64,000 nucleotides of DNA, taken from positions 1 through 64,000 of the forward strand of contig NZ_LMUY01000052.1 in NCBI RefSeq assembly GCF_009765685.1, written 5' to 3'. This document shows, piece by piece, positions 35,298 to 44,073 of this stretch. Source of the stretch: Acidisphaera sp. L21. Lineage in GTDB: Bacteria; Pseudomonadota; Alphaproteobacteria; Acetobacterales; Acetobacteraceae. A model generated the notes under the pieces. It made no database searches. It saw nothing but the letters and a program-made list of their open reading frames with translations, and was not told the DNA's origin. Both the position numbers and the translations under genes were made by a program. The stretch's first letter is position 1, and the number at the start of each line of letters is the position of its first letter.

Positions 35298-35525
35298 ATG
35301 TCTAAAAAAGATGTGGTTGTTGCTATCATGGTCCCCAAAGATCTCCCGGCACGAATGGCCCAGCGGTTGATCTTCACGCTCGGCGCTGCTGCAGAAGCAA
35401 CAGCGATGCAGAACGCGCTTGATACCCGCGCCGTAGGCGATACCGAGGCGGAGCAATATTGGCTCAGCGTGTACGAGGCGCTGCAGATGGACCATGACGA
35501 TAGAGGTTCGGCGGCCACCATGTGA
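35298..35525 (+). CDS. Small hypothetical protein (75 aa)
   Basis: 75 residues (MSKKDVVVAIMVPKDLPARM), a soluble, probably helical protein ending in an acidic patch. No family recognised. It is divergent from the 58-residue gene across 140 AT-rich bases that probably hold promoters for both. No strong ribosome binding site is seen, so the call is tentative. Confidence 0.45.
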   Translation: MSKKDVVVAIMVPKDLPARMAQRLIFTLGAAAEATAMQNALDTRAVGDTEAEQYWLSVYEALQMDHDDRGSAATM

Positions 35526-35580
35526 CCGAGCGCGTCTAGGCGGGTTCTGCCAGCAGGATCAACCGGCCTGGCTGCAGGTA

Positions 35581-35695
35581 TTAGGGGAAGCCTTCTCACC
35601 TGCGTTCAGATTGCTCGTGGCCGGACCTTACATAGGGAAACGTTGTGCTCGCGACGGCCGGGACGAGAATGCGGCCGGAGTTTGGACTCCCCTAA
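35581..35695. repeat. Long-range inverted repeat enclosing a non-coding stretch
   Basis: TTAGGGGA at 35581-35588 and its complement TCCCCTAA at 35688-35695 bracket about 99 bases with no convincing gene. Short GC-rich complementary patches occur inside. A structured RNA closed by this stem is possible, but no known RNA family was recognised, and an 8-base match could be chance. Confidence 0.2.
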
Positions 35696-35708
35696 GTAAC
35701 CGGCAGCC

Positions 35709-35927
35709 TCACGCGCCGTAGCGCGCGCAAAACCGGGCGGGTGTGGCGTCGTTCACCCAGCAGGCCGGATCGGCTTTGCTGCGGATGTGGGCGCCCGGAA
35801 GGCTAATGTTGCGCTTGCCGAGATTGACGAAGCCGTATGTCTTGCCGGGTTCGTCAATGTTCGCGTTGGTCGTCGCCGGGCACACTGCGAGCATGGCCAG
35901 CAGAGCCGCGATGGCTGCAAACTTGAT
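35709..35927 (-). CDS. Small secreted protein with an apparent ATC start
   Basis: A frame of 72 codons encodes a clear signal peptide (K-F-A-A-I-A-A-L-L-A-M-L-A-V-C-P-A, then T-T-N-A cleavage) followed by a 50-residue mature part with two cysteines and an N-x-x-L-P-G motif. There is no ATG, GTG or TTG between the upstream stop and the signal peptide. The best initiation point is ATC at 35925-35927, placed five bases after a strong GGGGAGG site. A start at ATG 35894 would cut the signal peptide in half. It may use a rare ATC start, be recently mutated, or hold a base error. Confidence 0.5.
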   Translation of the reverse strand: MKFAAIAALLAMLAVCPATTNANIDEPGKTYGFVNLGKRNISLPGAHIRSKADPACWVNDATPARFCARYGA

Positions 35928-35987
35928 GTCGTCCTCCCCTGGCGTGAAATGTCTGGCATTGCGGCCAAATCACCGATACTGCCAGGT

Positions 35988-36251
35988 ATGTCGAAGATCG
36001 CCCAAACGCCTTACACCGCGCTGGAGCGTCATGCGCCCGAGCGGGAGGACCTCTCCAACCTTGCCGACGTTTTAGGGTGGTTGGACGAGAATGCCAGCAC
36101 CTATGCGTGGCAGCCAAGGCCAAAGAAGAAGGGCGCGCCTGAACAACCCGGCGGCCCATGTTTCGACCTGCATTTCGGCGACAAGAACGAGGCCGCCGTA
36201 TTCAAGGCGCGATGGATCGGGGCAATGCACACGTTGGCGCGCCGCCTGTAG
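35988..36251 (+). CDS. Small hypothetical protein (87 aa)
   Basis: 87 residues from ATG 35988 (MSKIAQTPYTALERHAPERED). It is soluble with a basic patch P-R-P-K-K-K-G and the segment CFDLHFGDKNEAAVFKARW, which suggests a small alpha/beta fold. An in-frame ATG at 35949 would add 13 residues. It is convergent with the HpxZ-like gene, with 7 bases between the stops. Family not recognised. Confidence 0.55.
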   Translation: MSKIAQTPYTALERHAPEREDLSNLADVLGWLDENASTYAWQPRPKKKGAPEQPGGPCFDLHFGDKNEAAVFKARWIGAMHTLARRL

Positions 36252-36258
36252 CGCGGGA

Positions 36259-36666
36259 TCAAGCCCCAGCGCCAGGCGGCATGACCGAGACATGGGCCGA
36301 CACCACCTTCCAGCCTACGTCATCAAACCGCACCCAGGTTTGGCTTTGCCGCCCGACCTGGTCACGGTCACGCACCTTGAACTCCAGGTTTACGGTAGCG
36401 AGGTCCCGCCCAATCGTCAGGATTTCCAGCCGAATACGCCGTTCCTTCGTACCCTTGCCGCCGGGGCGCACGGCGACGCGATGTGCGTGAATGGCGTCGA
36501 ACCCGTAGCCGTTTTCCTGCAGGGCGTAGCGGATCGTGCAGGGGCTGTTCCAAAACGTGGCGTCCAACACGTCGACGTCACGGTCGATGAGGGCCTGCTC
36601 GTACCGTTCGAACAGCTTGGACACTTCGGCGACGATTTCGGGTAAGTTCAAGGCTGCGTCCATCAT
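36259..36666 (-). CDS. AtzH/HpxZ-like protein (DUF3225, SnoaL-type fold)
   Basis: 135 residues from ATG 36666 (an adjacent ATG at 36663 is equivalent). It matches the HpxZ/AtzH small-protein family: LFERYEQALIDRDVDVLDATFW, then L-Q-E-N-G-Y-G-F-D-A-I-H-A-H-R and a C-terminal T-W-V-R-F-D-D-V-G-W-K-V-V-S-A-H-V-S. HpxZ is linked to oxalurate (purine breakdown) and AtzH to triazine/biuret amidase clusters, where it is thought to support an amidase. No amidase is encoded nearby, so here it is an orphan. It follows a 101-residue unknown gene by 13 bases. Confidence 0.8.
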   Translation of the reverse strand: MMDAALNLPEIVAEVSKLFERYEQALIDRDVDVLDATFWNSPCTIRYALQENGYGFDAIHAHRVAVRPGGKGTKERRIRLEILTIGRDLATVNLEFKVRDRDQVGRQSQTWVRFDDVGWKVVSAHVSVMPPGAGA

Positions 36667-36679
36667 CGTCCCCGGGGCA

Positions 36680-36985
36680 TTAGAAAAAGTCGTCACGGCG
36701 CATATCGCCGGCCGTACGCCCCAGCAGGTCTGGATCATCCGGACGTCGCCGCTGGCCGTAATGGTGCACCAGACATGCTGCCGCGCGCTCCAGCACGTTA
36801 CGCGCCTGCTCGATCTCGGCAACCGAGGGAAGCTTCGGGGGGGCGACGCCGACAACCGGCCCGCGATATTCCGCTAGGGCTGGGTCGCGGTGAACTGCAT
36901 CCAGCAGGCGACCCACACTGTTCACATTGGCGATCTTCCAGCGAAGATCATCACGCTCTTCCGAGTCACGAAAAGGGAGAACCAT
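36680..36985 (-). CDS. Hypothetical protein upstream of the HpxZ-like gene
   Basis: 101 residues from ATG 36985 (MVLPFRDSEERDDLRWKIAN), hydrophilic, with a predicted helix in AEIEQARNVLERAAACLVHH and an acidic-basic C-terminus ending R-R-D-D-F-F. Codon choice matches neighbouring genes. The stop lies 13 bases before the HpxZ-like start, so the two probably form an operon. Function unknown. Confidence 0.55.
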   Translation of the reverse strand: MVLPFRDSEERDDLRWKIANVNSVGRLLDAVHRDPALAEYRGPVVGVAPPKLPSVAEIEQARNVLERAAACLVHHYGQRRRPDDPDLLGRTAGDMRRDDFF

Positions 36986-37041
36986 GCCCGTCAGATCGCC
37001 CCGCTCAACCCGGTGGGGCGGGCTGTCTGGGAAATCAGATC

Positions 37042-37055
37042 GGTGCGCTCGCACC
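37042..37055. promoter_or_regulatory. Palindrome upstream of putA
   Basis: GGTGCG-CT-CGCACC, a perfect 6+6 inverted repeat about 175 bases before the putA start and about 60 bases beyond the start of the divergent 101-residue gene. An operator is possible; no regulator gene is adjacent and PutA here lacks a DNA-binding domain of its own. Confidence 0.25.
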
Positions 37056-37227
37056 AAGGACGGGATCGGGCTAATTTCGCGTTTGTGGCGCGTGGCTCGA
37101 AAGGACAGGTTTCCAACATGACGGCGATCCCAGTCTTAATGCTTAAGCCGATACCGGAAATCATTCACGATTGCCACCCAGACGCAAACCGTTCGTTTTA
37201 ACCGCTACGACAAGGTAGATTGGTGAC

Positions 37228-40200
37228 ATGACCCTAGCCGCAAGCGCAAAACGAGGTCTATTTGATCAATCTGCCGGCGAAATTGTGTCGCCGACACCAT
37301 TACGGGCCGCGATCACTGCGCATACTCGCGCGCCGGAACCTGAATGTGTCGCCGCACTTGTTGCGGCCGCAACACAACCTGCGAATGTCGTGCAACAATC
37401 CCAGGCGACCGCGCGTCGATTGATCGAGGCCTTGCGCGGCAAGGGAACCAAGGGCGCCGTGCAAGGCCTGGTGCGCGAATACGATCTTTCCAGCCAGGAA
37501 GGCATCGCGCTGATGTGCCTGGCCGAGGCATTGCTGCGCATCCCAGACATGGCAACCCGCGATGCGCTGATCCGGGATAAGATCGCCGATGGCGACTGGC
37601 GTGCGCATGTCGGCCGATCCCCTTCCCTGTTCGTCAACGCCGCGACATGGGGGCTGGTGGTGACGGGGCGGCTGGTCGGTTCGGTCGACGAAACCGGGCT
37701 GGCCGCAGCGCTGAACCGGCTGATCGCACGCGGCGGCGAACCGGTGATCCGCCGTGGCGTGGACATGGCGATGCGGATGATGGGGGAGCAATTCGTTACC
37801 GGCCAAACCATCGACGAGGCGCTGGTAAACAGCCGCCGGTTGGAGGCGAAGGGCTACCAGTATTCCTACGACATGTTGGGCGAGGCGGCGACGACCGCAG
37901 CGGACGCGGCGCGATACTACCACGACTACGAAGCCGCGATCCACGCCATCGGCAAGGAAGCCGCCGGGCGCGGCGTGTATGACGGACCGGGGATTTCGGT
38001 GAAGCTGTCGGCCTTGCACCCGCGGTACACTCGGTTACAACGCGATCGCGTGATGACGGAATTGCTGCCCCGTCTGCAGGCGCTCACCCTACTGGCGCGG
38101 CGCAACGACATCGGCCTCAACATCGATGCGGAGGAAGCGGACCGGCTGGAACCATCGCTGGATCTGCTGGAGGCATTGTGTCTGGACCCGGAATTGTCCG
38201 GCTGGAACGGCATCGGCTTCGTCGTGCAGGCGTATCAGAAGCGCGCGCCTTTCGTCTTGGACTGGGTGATCGACCTGGCGCGCCGCAGCGGGCATCGGCT
38301 GATGATCCGGCTGGTGAAGGGCGCGTATTGGGATAGCGAGATCAAGCGCGCGCAGTTGGACGGACTGGCGGATTTTCCGGTCTTCACGCGCAAGTTGCAT
38401 ACGGATGTATCTTACTTGGCCTGTGCCAAGAAATTACTCGCGGCGCCCGATGCGGTGTTCCCGCAATTCGCAACCCATAATGCCTACACCGTCGCGGCGA
38501 TCCACAGCATGGCGGGCGAGGCATTCACGCCGGGTGACTATGAATTCCAATGCCTGCACGGCATGGGTGAGCCGCTATACGACGAGGTTGTCGGGCATAA
38601 TCGGCTGAACCGTCCGGCGCGCATCTATGCGCCTGTTGGCACGCATGAAACGCTGCTGGCGTACTTGGTACGGCGACTGTTGGAAAACGGCGCCAACTCC
38701 TCCTTCGTCAACCGCATCCAGGACCAGTCCTTTTCAGTGGCTGAACTGTCTGCCGACCCCGTGGCGTTGGCGGCGTCGTCACACCCAGTCGGGGCGCCGC
38801 ATCCGCGAATTCGCCTGCCGCGCGATCTGTTCATGCCGGAGCGGCCAAATTCAGCCGGGATGGATCTGACGGACGAGGATCAACTGCGCCGGCTGGTGGC
38901 ACCGCTGTCGGAGTCCGCCAGCCATCCGTGGACCGCCGGGCCCAATGCCTCGACGGAAATCCGCAACCCAGCAGACCATCGCGACCTGGTCGGCTATGTC
39001 GCGGAGGTGACGCCGCAGCAAGCATGGGTCGCGATCGGGCGAGCCGCCGCCGCGGCGGCTGCGTGGCAGACCATGCCACCGGACCGGCGCGCCGCCATCC
39101 TGATGCGGGCTGCCGACGCGATGCAGGCGGCAATGCCCTCCTTGCTCGGCCTGTTGGCGCGGGAGGCCGGCAAGTCCCTGTCCAATGGCATTTCCGAGGT
39201 GCGGGAGGCGGTGGATTTCCTGCGCTACTATGCCGCGCAAGTTCGCGACGGGTTCGACAATGCAACCCATCGCGCGCTGGGGCCGGTGGTCTGCATCAGC
39301 CCGTGGAATTTCCCGCTGGCGATCTTCACCGGCCAGGTGGCGGCGGCGTTGGCGGCGGGCAACACCGTCCTGGCCAAACCGGCGGAGCAGACGCCGCTGG
39401 TCGCGGCCCAGGCGGTCGCGCTGTTGCACGGGGCGGGGGTGCCGAACGATGTGTTGCAGTTGCTGCCGGGCCAGGGCGAACTCGGCGCGGCGCTGGTGGC
39501 GGATGCCCGCGTGCGCGGCGTGCTGTTCACCGGGTCTACCGACGTGGCGCGGCACATCCAGCAACAGCTAGCGCTGCGGCTGAACCCGAATGGCGCGCCG
39601 GTGCCGCTGGTCGCCGAAACCGGCGGGCAGAACGGGTTGATCGTCGACAGCTCCGCTCTGGCGGAACAGGTGGTGGCGGACGTGTTGGTGTCCGCGTTCG
39701 ACAGCGCCGGGCAGCGATGCAGCGCGCTGCGCGTGTTGTGCCTGCAGGACGACATCGCCGATCGCACGCTGGCGATGCTGAAAGGGGCGCTGGCGGAGTT
39801 GTCGGTTGGCAATCCGGACCGCCTGTCCACCGATATCGGCCCGGTGATCGATGCAGAGGCGCGGAACGGCATTCTGGCGCATATCGCCACGATGCGGGCG
39901 GCCGGGCGGCCGGTGCACCAGGCGCCGCTGCCGCTGGGTTGCGAGTACGGCACGTTCGTCGCGCCGACCATCATCGAACTCGACAGCCTGGCGACGTTGC
40001 AACGAGAAGTGTTCGGCCCGGTGCTGCATGTGCTGCGATTCCGGCGCGATGGGTTGGATGGGATGATCGACGCCATCAACGCCACTGGCTACGGCCTCAC
40101 CTTCGGCATCCACACCCGCATCGATGAGACCATTGCGCGTGTGGTGGCGCGGGCCACTGCGGGCAATATCTACGTCAACCGCAACCTGATCGGCGCCGTC

Positions 40201-40734
40201 GTGGGGGTGCAGCCTTTTGGCGGCCATGGTCTGTCCGGCACCGGGCCGAAGGCGGGCGGCCCGCTCTACCTCCGGCGGCTACTGGCAGGTCGGCCCGGCG
40301 GGTGGGTGCCGTCTGAGGTGGCAAACATGCTGCCGGGCCCGGTTGGCGAGGCCAATTTGTATCGGACGCAGCCACGCGGCACGGTGCTTTGCCTCGCCGA
40401 CACGCAGGAGGCGTTGTTGCGCCAAATCGACGCCGTGCGCGCCACCGGCAACCGCGCCGTCGTATCGCCGGGTCTGCTGAGCTCGCCGGTTGCGGGGGTC
40501 GTCGAGCAAGCAGAGTGGCAGGCAGCGAACTTCCAGGCGGTTCTCTTCCAGGGGGACGCGGCGACGTTGCTGGCCCTGGCGCGGGATGTCGCAGGCCGCC
40601 CCGGCCCGATCGCGCAGATCCATGTAGCAGGGCCAGACGGCGCTTATCCGCTGGAATGGCTGGTGCAGGAACGCAGCGTCAGCACCAACACGACGGCCGC
40701 GGGCGGCAATGCCAACCTGATGATGATCGGCTAG
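37228..40734 (+). CDS. putA: Bifunctional proline dehydrogenase / P5C dehydrogenase
   Basis: 1168 residues. An N-terminal helical arm is followed by the FAD-dependent proline dehydrogenase barrel (about 180-500; signatures DGPGISVKLSALHPRY and MIRLVKGAYWDSEIKRAQ) and the NAD-dependent glutamate-semialdehyde dehydrogenase (about 570-1030), with Glu797 in ETGGQN and nucleophile Cys831 in GQRCSALR. A C-terminal extension follows. The ribbon-helix-helix repressor domain of enteric PutA is missing, so this version is catalytic only. It oxidises proline to glutamate with electrons passed to quinone and NAD. It is convergent with a MaoC gene, overlapping by 4 bases. Confidence 0.97.
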   Translation: MTLAASAKRGLFDQSAGEIVSPTPLRAAITAHTRAPEPECVAALVAAATQPANVVQQSQATARRLIEALRGKGTKGAVQGLVREYDLSSQEGIALMCLAEALLRIPDMATRDALIRDKIADGDWRAHVGRSPSLFVNAATWGLVVTGRLVGSVDETGLAAALNRLIARGGEPVIRRGVDMAMRMMGEQFVTGQTIDEALVNSRRLEAKGYQYSYDMLGEAATTAADAARYYHDYEAAIHAIGKEAAGRGVYDGPGISVKLSALHPRYTRLQRDRVMTELLPRLQALTLLARRNDIGLNIDAEEADRLEPSLDLLEALCLDPELSGWNGIGFVVQAYQKRAPFVLDWVIDLARRSGHRLMIRLVKGAYWDSEIKRAQLDGLADFPVFTRKLHTDVSYLACAKKLLAAPDAVFPQFATHNAYTVAAIHSMAGEAFTPGDYEFQCLHGMGEPLYDEVVGHNRLNRPARIYAPVGTHETLLAYLVRRLLENGANSSFVNRIQDQSFSVAELSADPVALAASSHPVGAPHPRIRLPRDLFMPERPNSAGMDLTDEDQLRRLVAPLSESASHPWTAGPNASTEIRNPADHRDLVGYVAEVTPQQAWVAIGRAAAAAAAWQTMPPDRRAAILMRAADAMQAAMPSLLGLLAREAGKSLSNGISEVREAVDFLRYYAAQVRDGFDNATHRALGPVVCISPWNFPLAIFTGQVAAALAAGNTVLAKPAEQTPLVAAQAVALLHGAGVPNDVLQLLPGQGELGAALVADARVRGVLFTGSTDVARHIQQQLALRLNPNGAPVPLVAETGGQNGLIVDSSALAEQVVADVLVSAFDSAGQRCSALRVLCLQDDIADRTLAMLKGALAELSVGNPDRLSTDIGPVIDAEARNGILAHIATMRAAGRPVHQAPLPLGCEYGTFVAPTIIELDSLATLQREVFGPVLHVLRFRRDGLDGMIDAINATGYGLTFGIHTRIDETIARVVARATAGNIYVNRNLIGAVVGVQPFGGHGLSGTGPKAGGPLYLRRLLAGRPGGWVPSEVANMLPGPVGEANLYRTQPRGTVLCLADTQEALLRQIDAVRATGNRAVVSPGLLSSPVAGVVEQAEWQAANFQAVLFQGDAATLLALARDVAGRPGPIAQIHVAGPDGAYPLEWLVQERSVSTNTTAAGGNANLMMIG

Positions 40735-41213
40735 TCCGCCGGACGCTGCCGAACGAGGTAGCGCTGCCGACCCTCCAGCACCAGCACGCCCTTCTGGTTG
40801 TGCACCGTGCTGGCGAGGCCGACGACGCCGGTGGTGCGGTTGGGGGTTCGTTCATCCAGCGTCAGCGTGGGATACAGCGTATCGCCGACGAAGACGGGGG
40901 CACGGAACTGCGACGATTGCTCCAGGAAGGCGACCAGGCTGCCCTCCACCATGAAGGGGAAGGTGCCGGCGCCGGCGGCGGTCTGGATCAGCACCTGGAA
41001 GCCGTGGGCCAGCATGTGCGGCATGCCGTGGCGGCGGCAGTATTCCACGTCGTAATGCACCGGGTGGTTGTCGCCACTGGCGGCCTGGAAGGCGAGGAAC
41101 AGCGCCTCCGTCATGGTGCGGCTGGGGATGACGAAGCGCTCGCCAAGGGCGAAATCCTCGAACCAGCGCGTGTCGTAACGGCGGTGCTCCGCCGGGTCGA
41201 AGGGTGCGGTCAC
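40731..41213 (-). CDS. MaoC-like hot-dog dehydratase
   Basis: 160 residues from GTG 41213, preceded by AGGGA; an ATG 20 codons upstream is the alternative. It has the R-specific hydratase motif with catalytic Asp and His in AASGDNHPVHYD and the H-G-F segment. Such proteins hydrate or dehydrate enoyl-CoA thioesters; they can feed PHA synthesis, but that link is speculative here. The gene ends in a 4-base overlap with putA. Confidence 0.85.
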   Translation of the reverse strand: MTAPFDPAEHRRYDTRWFEDFALGERFVIPSRTMTEALFLAFQAASGDNHPVHYDVEYCRRHGMPHMLAHGFQVLIQTAAGAGTFPFMVEGSLVAFLEQSSQFRAPVFVGDTLYPTLTLDERTPNRTTGVVGLASTVHNQKGVLVLEGRQRYLVRQRPAD

Positions 41214-41307
41214 GTGCGGCGTTCCCTGTGTTTGACGCCAGTCTAGCAGACCGGTTTGACGCCGGGCATCCACCCCGCCATACGCGATCCATCGAAGGAG
41301 GGTCGCC

Positions 41308-42549
41308 TTGGCCGCGAAGTCCGTATTGGTCGTGGGGGCCGGGGTGATCGGCCTGGCAATCGCCTATCACCTGCTGCGCGAGGGCGCCCAGGTCACCATC
41401 GTCGACCGCGACCCGGCGGGCGACAAGGCGTCATTCGGCAATGCCGGGGGGATCGCCGTCACCGACGTGGTGCCCGCCGCCGCACCCGGTGTGGGTTGGA
41501 AGATCCCGCGCTGGCTGCTGGATCCGCTGGGGCCGCTTGCCATCCGGCCGGCGCATGCGCCACGCCTGGTGGGGTGGGGCATGCGGTTCATCCGCTCTGC
41601 CAGCGGGTCTGAACTGGCGCGGATCACCCAGGCGTTGGCGGCGCTGAATGGCCGGGTGTACGAGGATCTTCACCCGATGCTGGCGGCCACCGGGCTGGCC
41701 GGCGAAATCCATCAGCGCGGCGCGCTCAGCATCTACGAGAGCGAGGCCGGGTTCCGTCAGGCTGCCGGGGAATGGGCCGCCAAGCGGGCATATGGCGTCG
41801 CCACCCAAACCCTGACCCGCGCCGAGATGCTGGAGATGGAGCCGGCGCTGGGACCAATCGCGCAGATCGGCGTGTTTGCCCCGCAATGGTCCAACGTCAC
41901 CGACCCGAAGCGCATCGTGGACGGGCTGCGTGGGTGGCTGCTGGCACAAGGCGCCACCATCGTCACGGGTGCGGTGCAGACGGTCGTGGGCGGCGACCAG
42001 CCGTCGGTACGCTGCGCCGATGGCCGCATATTCGTGGCGGAGGCGCTGGTGGTGGCCACCGGGGCGTGGTCCGCCACGCTCGCCCGGCAGCTTGGCGACA
42101 AGGTGCTGCTGGAGAGCGAGCGCGGCTACAACCGCACCATCCCGCAGCCCGGCATCACGCTCGGGCGGCAGTTGATCTTTGCCGAGCGCAGCTTCGTCGC
42201 CTCCCCATTGAGCTGCGGCCTGCGGATCGGCGGCGCGGCGGAGTTCGGCGGGTTGAATGCGGTCGCCAACTACAAACGCTCTGCCGCACTGGTGACGCTG
42301 GCGACGCTGTATCTGCCCGGCCTGCGGAACGAGGGCGGCACGGACTGGGCGGGGCACCGCCCGACCACGCCGGACAGCCTGCCAGTGATCGGCGCCTCGG
42401 CGGCCCATCGCCGGGTGGTCTACGCGTTCGGCCACGGCCATCTGGGCCTGACGCAGGCGGCGACGACCGGGCGCCTGGTGGCAGACCTGGTGCAGGATCG
42501 CCCGGCGCCGATCGACATGGCGCCCTACGGGATCACCCGCTTCGCCTAG
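41308..42549 (+). CDS. FAD-dependent D-amino acid dehydrogenase-like oxidoreductase
   Basis: 413 residues beginning at TTG 41308 with a strong AAGGAGG site. A Rossmann FAD fold opens the protein (VVGAGVIGLAIAYHL, then an acidic residue after the second strand). The later ALVVATGAWSATLA and C-terminal FGHGHLGLTQAATTGRL motifs are typical of DadA/DAO-family enzymes. It probably oxidises a D-amino acid or related amine to a keto acid plus ammonia, passing electrons to the membrane. Glycine/sarcosine oxidase-like activity is an alternative. Confidence 0.87.
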   Translation: MAAKSVLVVGAGVIGLAIAYHLLREGAQVTIVDRDPAGDKASFGNAGGIAVTDVVPAAAPGVGWKIPRWLLDPLGPLAIRPAHAPRLVGWGMRFIRSASGSELARITQALAALNGRVYEDLHPMLAATGLAGEIHQRGALSIYESEAGFRQAAGEWAAKRAYGVATQTLTRAEMLEMEPALGPIAQIGVFAPQWSNVTDPKRIVDGLRGWLLAQGATIVTGAVQTVVGGDQPSVRCADGRIFVAEALVVATGAWSATLARQLGDKVLLESERGYNRTIPQPGITLGRQLIFAERSFVASPLSCGLRIGGAAEFGGLNAVANYKRSAALVTLATLYLPGLRNEGGTDWAGHRPTTPDSLPVIGASAAHRRVVYAFGHGHLGLTQAATTGRLVADLVQDRPAPIDMAPYGITRFA

Positions 42550-42625
42550 TGCCGCAACGGGTTCTAATATATCACCGGGTCTGCGCGCCGCCTCGGAAGA
42601 CTTCCATGCCAGTGAACAGTTTCCA

Positions 42626-44014
42626 GTGACCAATTCCACTCCGCCACCCGTTCACGATGGTCTTCAGGGCCCCGCCCGGACCCGCGCGATGTTCGCGGTG
42701 GGGCTGTCGATCCTGCTGTCGGTGCTGGATTACGCGGTGGCCAACGTGGCGCTGCCCAGCATCGCGGCGGATATCCACACCACCACCTCCAACTCCATCT
42801 GGGTCATCAACGCCTACCAGCTTGCCAACGTCATCGCGTTGCTGCCGCTGGCCTCGCTGGGGGAGCGGATTGGCTACGCGCGCATGTGCCGCATCGGTCT
42901 GGTGGTGTTCGTCGTCGCCTCGTTGGCCTGCGCGCTGGCGACCAATCTGCCGGTGCTGGCGGCGGCGCGGGCGTTCCAGGGGCTGGGCGGTTCCTGCATC
43001 ATGAGCGTGAATGCGGCGCTGCTGCGGTTCATCTATCCGTCGCGCATGTTGGGCAAAGGCATCGCGCTGAACGCCATGATTATCGCGCTCGGCACCGCAC
43101 TGGGGCCAACGGTGGCATCGGCGGTGCTGTCGGTCGCGAATTGGCCCTGGCTGTTCCTGATCAACCTGCCGCTGGGTGGGGCGGCATTGGCGTTCGCCAG
43201 CACGTCGCTGCCGGTGACCCCACGCACCAACAAACCGTTCGACGCGCAAAGCGCCGGGCTGAACGCACTGGCCTTTGGCGCCCTCATCGTTGGCGGCGAC
43301 CGCGTGGCGCATGGTAGCGACGCCATCGCGACGGTGGTGATCTTCCTGGTCGGGGTTATCAGCCTGGCGCTGCTGGTGCGCCGGCAATTGGGTACGACGG
43401 ACCCCTTGTTTCCGATCGATTTGCTGGCCCTGCCAGAGTTCCGGGTCGCAGTACTGGTGGGGTTTTTGAGCTTCATCGGCTCGAACCTGTTCATCATCTC
43501 CATGCCATTCATGCTGCAGGAGGGGTTTCACCGCACCGCCGTCGCGACGGGGTTGCTGATCACGCCATGGCCATTGGCGATCGTGCTGGTGGCGCCGCTG
43601 GTAGGCCGGTTGTCGGATCGCTATTCCGCGGGCGTGCTATCCAGCATGGGAATGCTGGTGAATGCGATCGGGTTCCTGCTGCTGACGCTGCTGCCGCCAG
43701 ACCCGAGCAATCTCGACATCATCTGGCGCATCGTTCTGGCGGGCGCCGGGTTCGGGTTTCTGCAGCCGCCGAACAACCGCGCCATGCTGCTGGCCGCACC
43801 CCGTACCCGCGCAGGCGGGGCCAGCGGCATGATCTCGATGACGCGGCTGCTGGGGCAGACGGTGGGCGCGATGTCGGTCGCATTGATCTTCGGCTTTATC
43901 GGCAGCGGCGCCACCCGGACCTGCCTGGGGCTTGCCGCGATGGCCGCCGTCATTGCTGCGTTAATGAGCGCGTCGCGGCTGTTGCGCAAACCCCGCGCCC
44001 CCGCCGCGACGTAG
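42626..44014 (+). CDS. MFS exporter, DHA2 (14-helix) family
   Basis: 462 residues from a GTG start. About fourteen membrane helices are seen, with the motif-A-like L-G-E-R-I-G-Y-A-R-M segment and the DHA2 motif C-like region GTALGPTVASAVL. The best-known relatives export drugs, dyes or organic acids in exchange for protons. It stands alone between the DadA-like gene and a small secreted protein gene. Substrate unknown. Confidence 0.88.
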   Translation: MTNSTPPPVHDGLQGPARTRAMFAVGLSILLSVLDYAVANVALPSIAADIHTTTSNSIWVINAYQLANVIALLPLASLGERIGYARMCRIGLVVFVVASLACALATNLPVLAAARAFQGLGGSCIMSVNAALLRFIYPSRMLGKGIALNAMIIALGTALGPTVASAVLSVANWPWLFLINLPLGGAALAFASTSLPVTPRTNKPFDAQSAGLNALAFGALIVGGDRVAHGSDAIATVVIFLVGVISLALLVRRQLGTTDPLFPIDLLALPEFRVAVLVGFLSFIGSNLFIISMPFMLQEGFHRTAVATGLLITPWPLAIVLVAPLVGRLSDRYSAGVLSSMGMLVNAIGFLLLTLLPPDPSNLDIIWRIVLAGAGFGFLQPPNNRAMLLAAPRTRAGGASGMISMTRLLGQTVGAMSVALIFGFIGSGATRTCLGLAAMAAVIAALMSASRLLRKPRAPAAT

Positions 44015-44073
44015 GATTCACCTAGCTGGCAGCACCCGGTGCCGCAGTGTCGAGGCTGCGCTTGCCGCTTTGC

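Noticed and set aside
33427-37227. Genomic island integrated at tRNA-Ser
   Set aside because: No integrase, no transposase and no second copy of the tRNA 3' end were found in the window.
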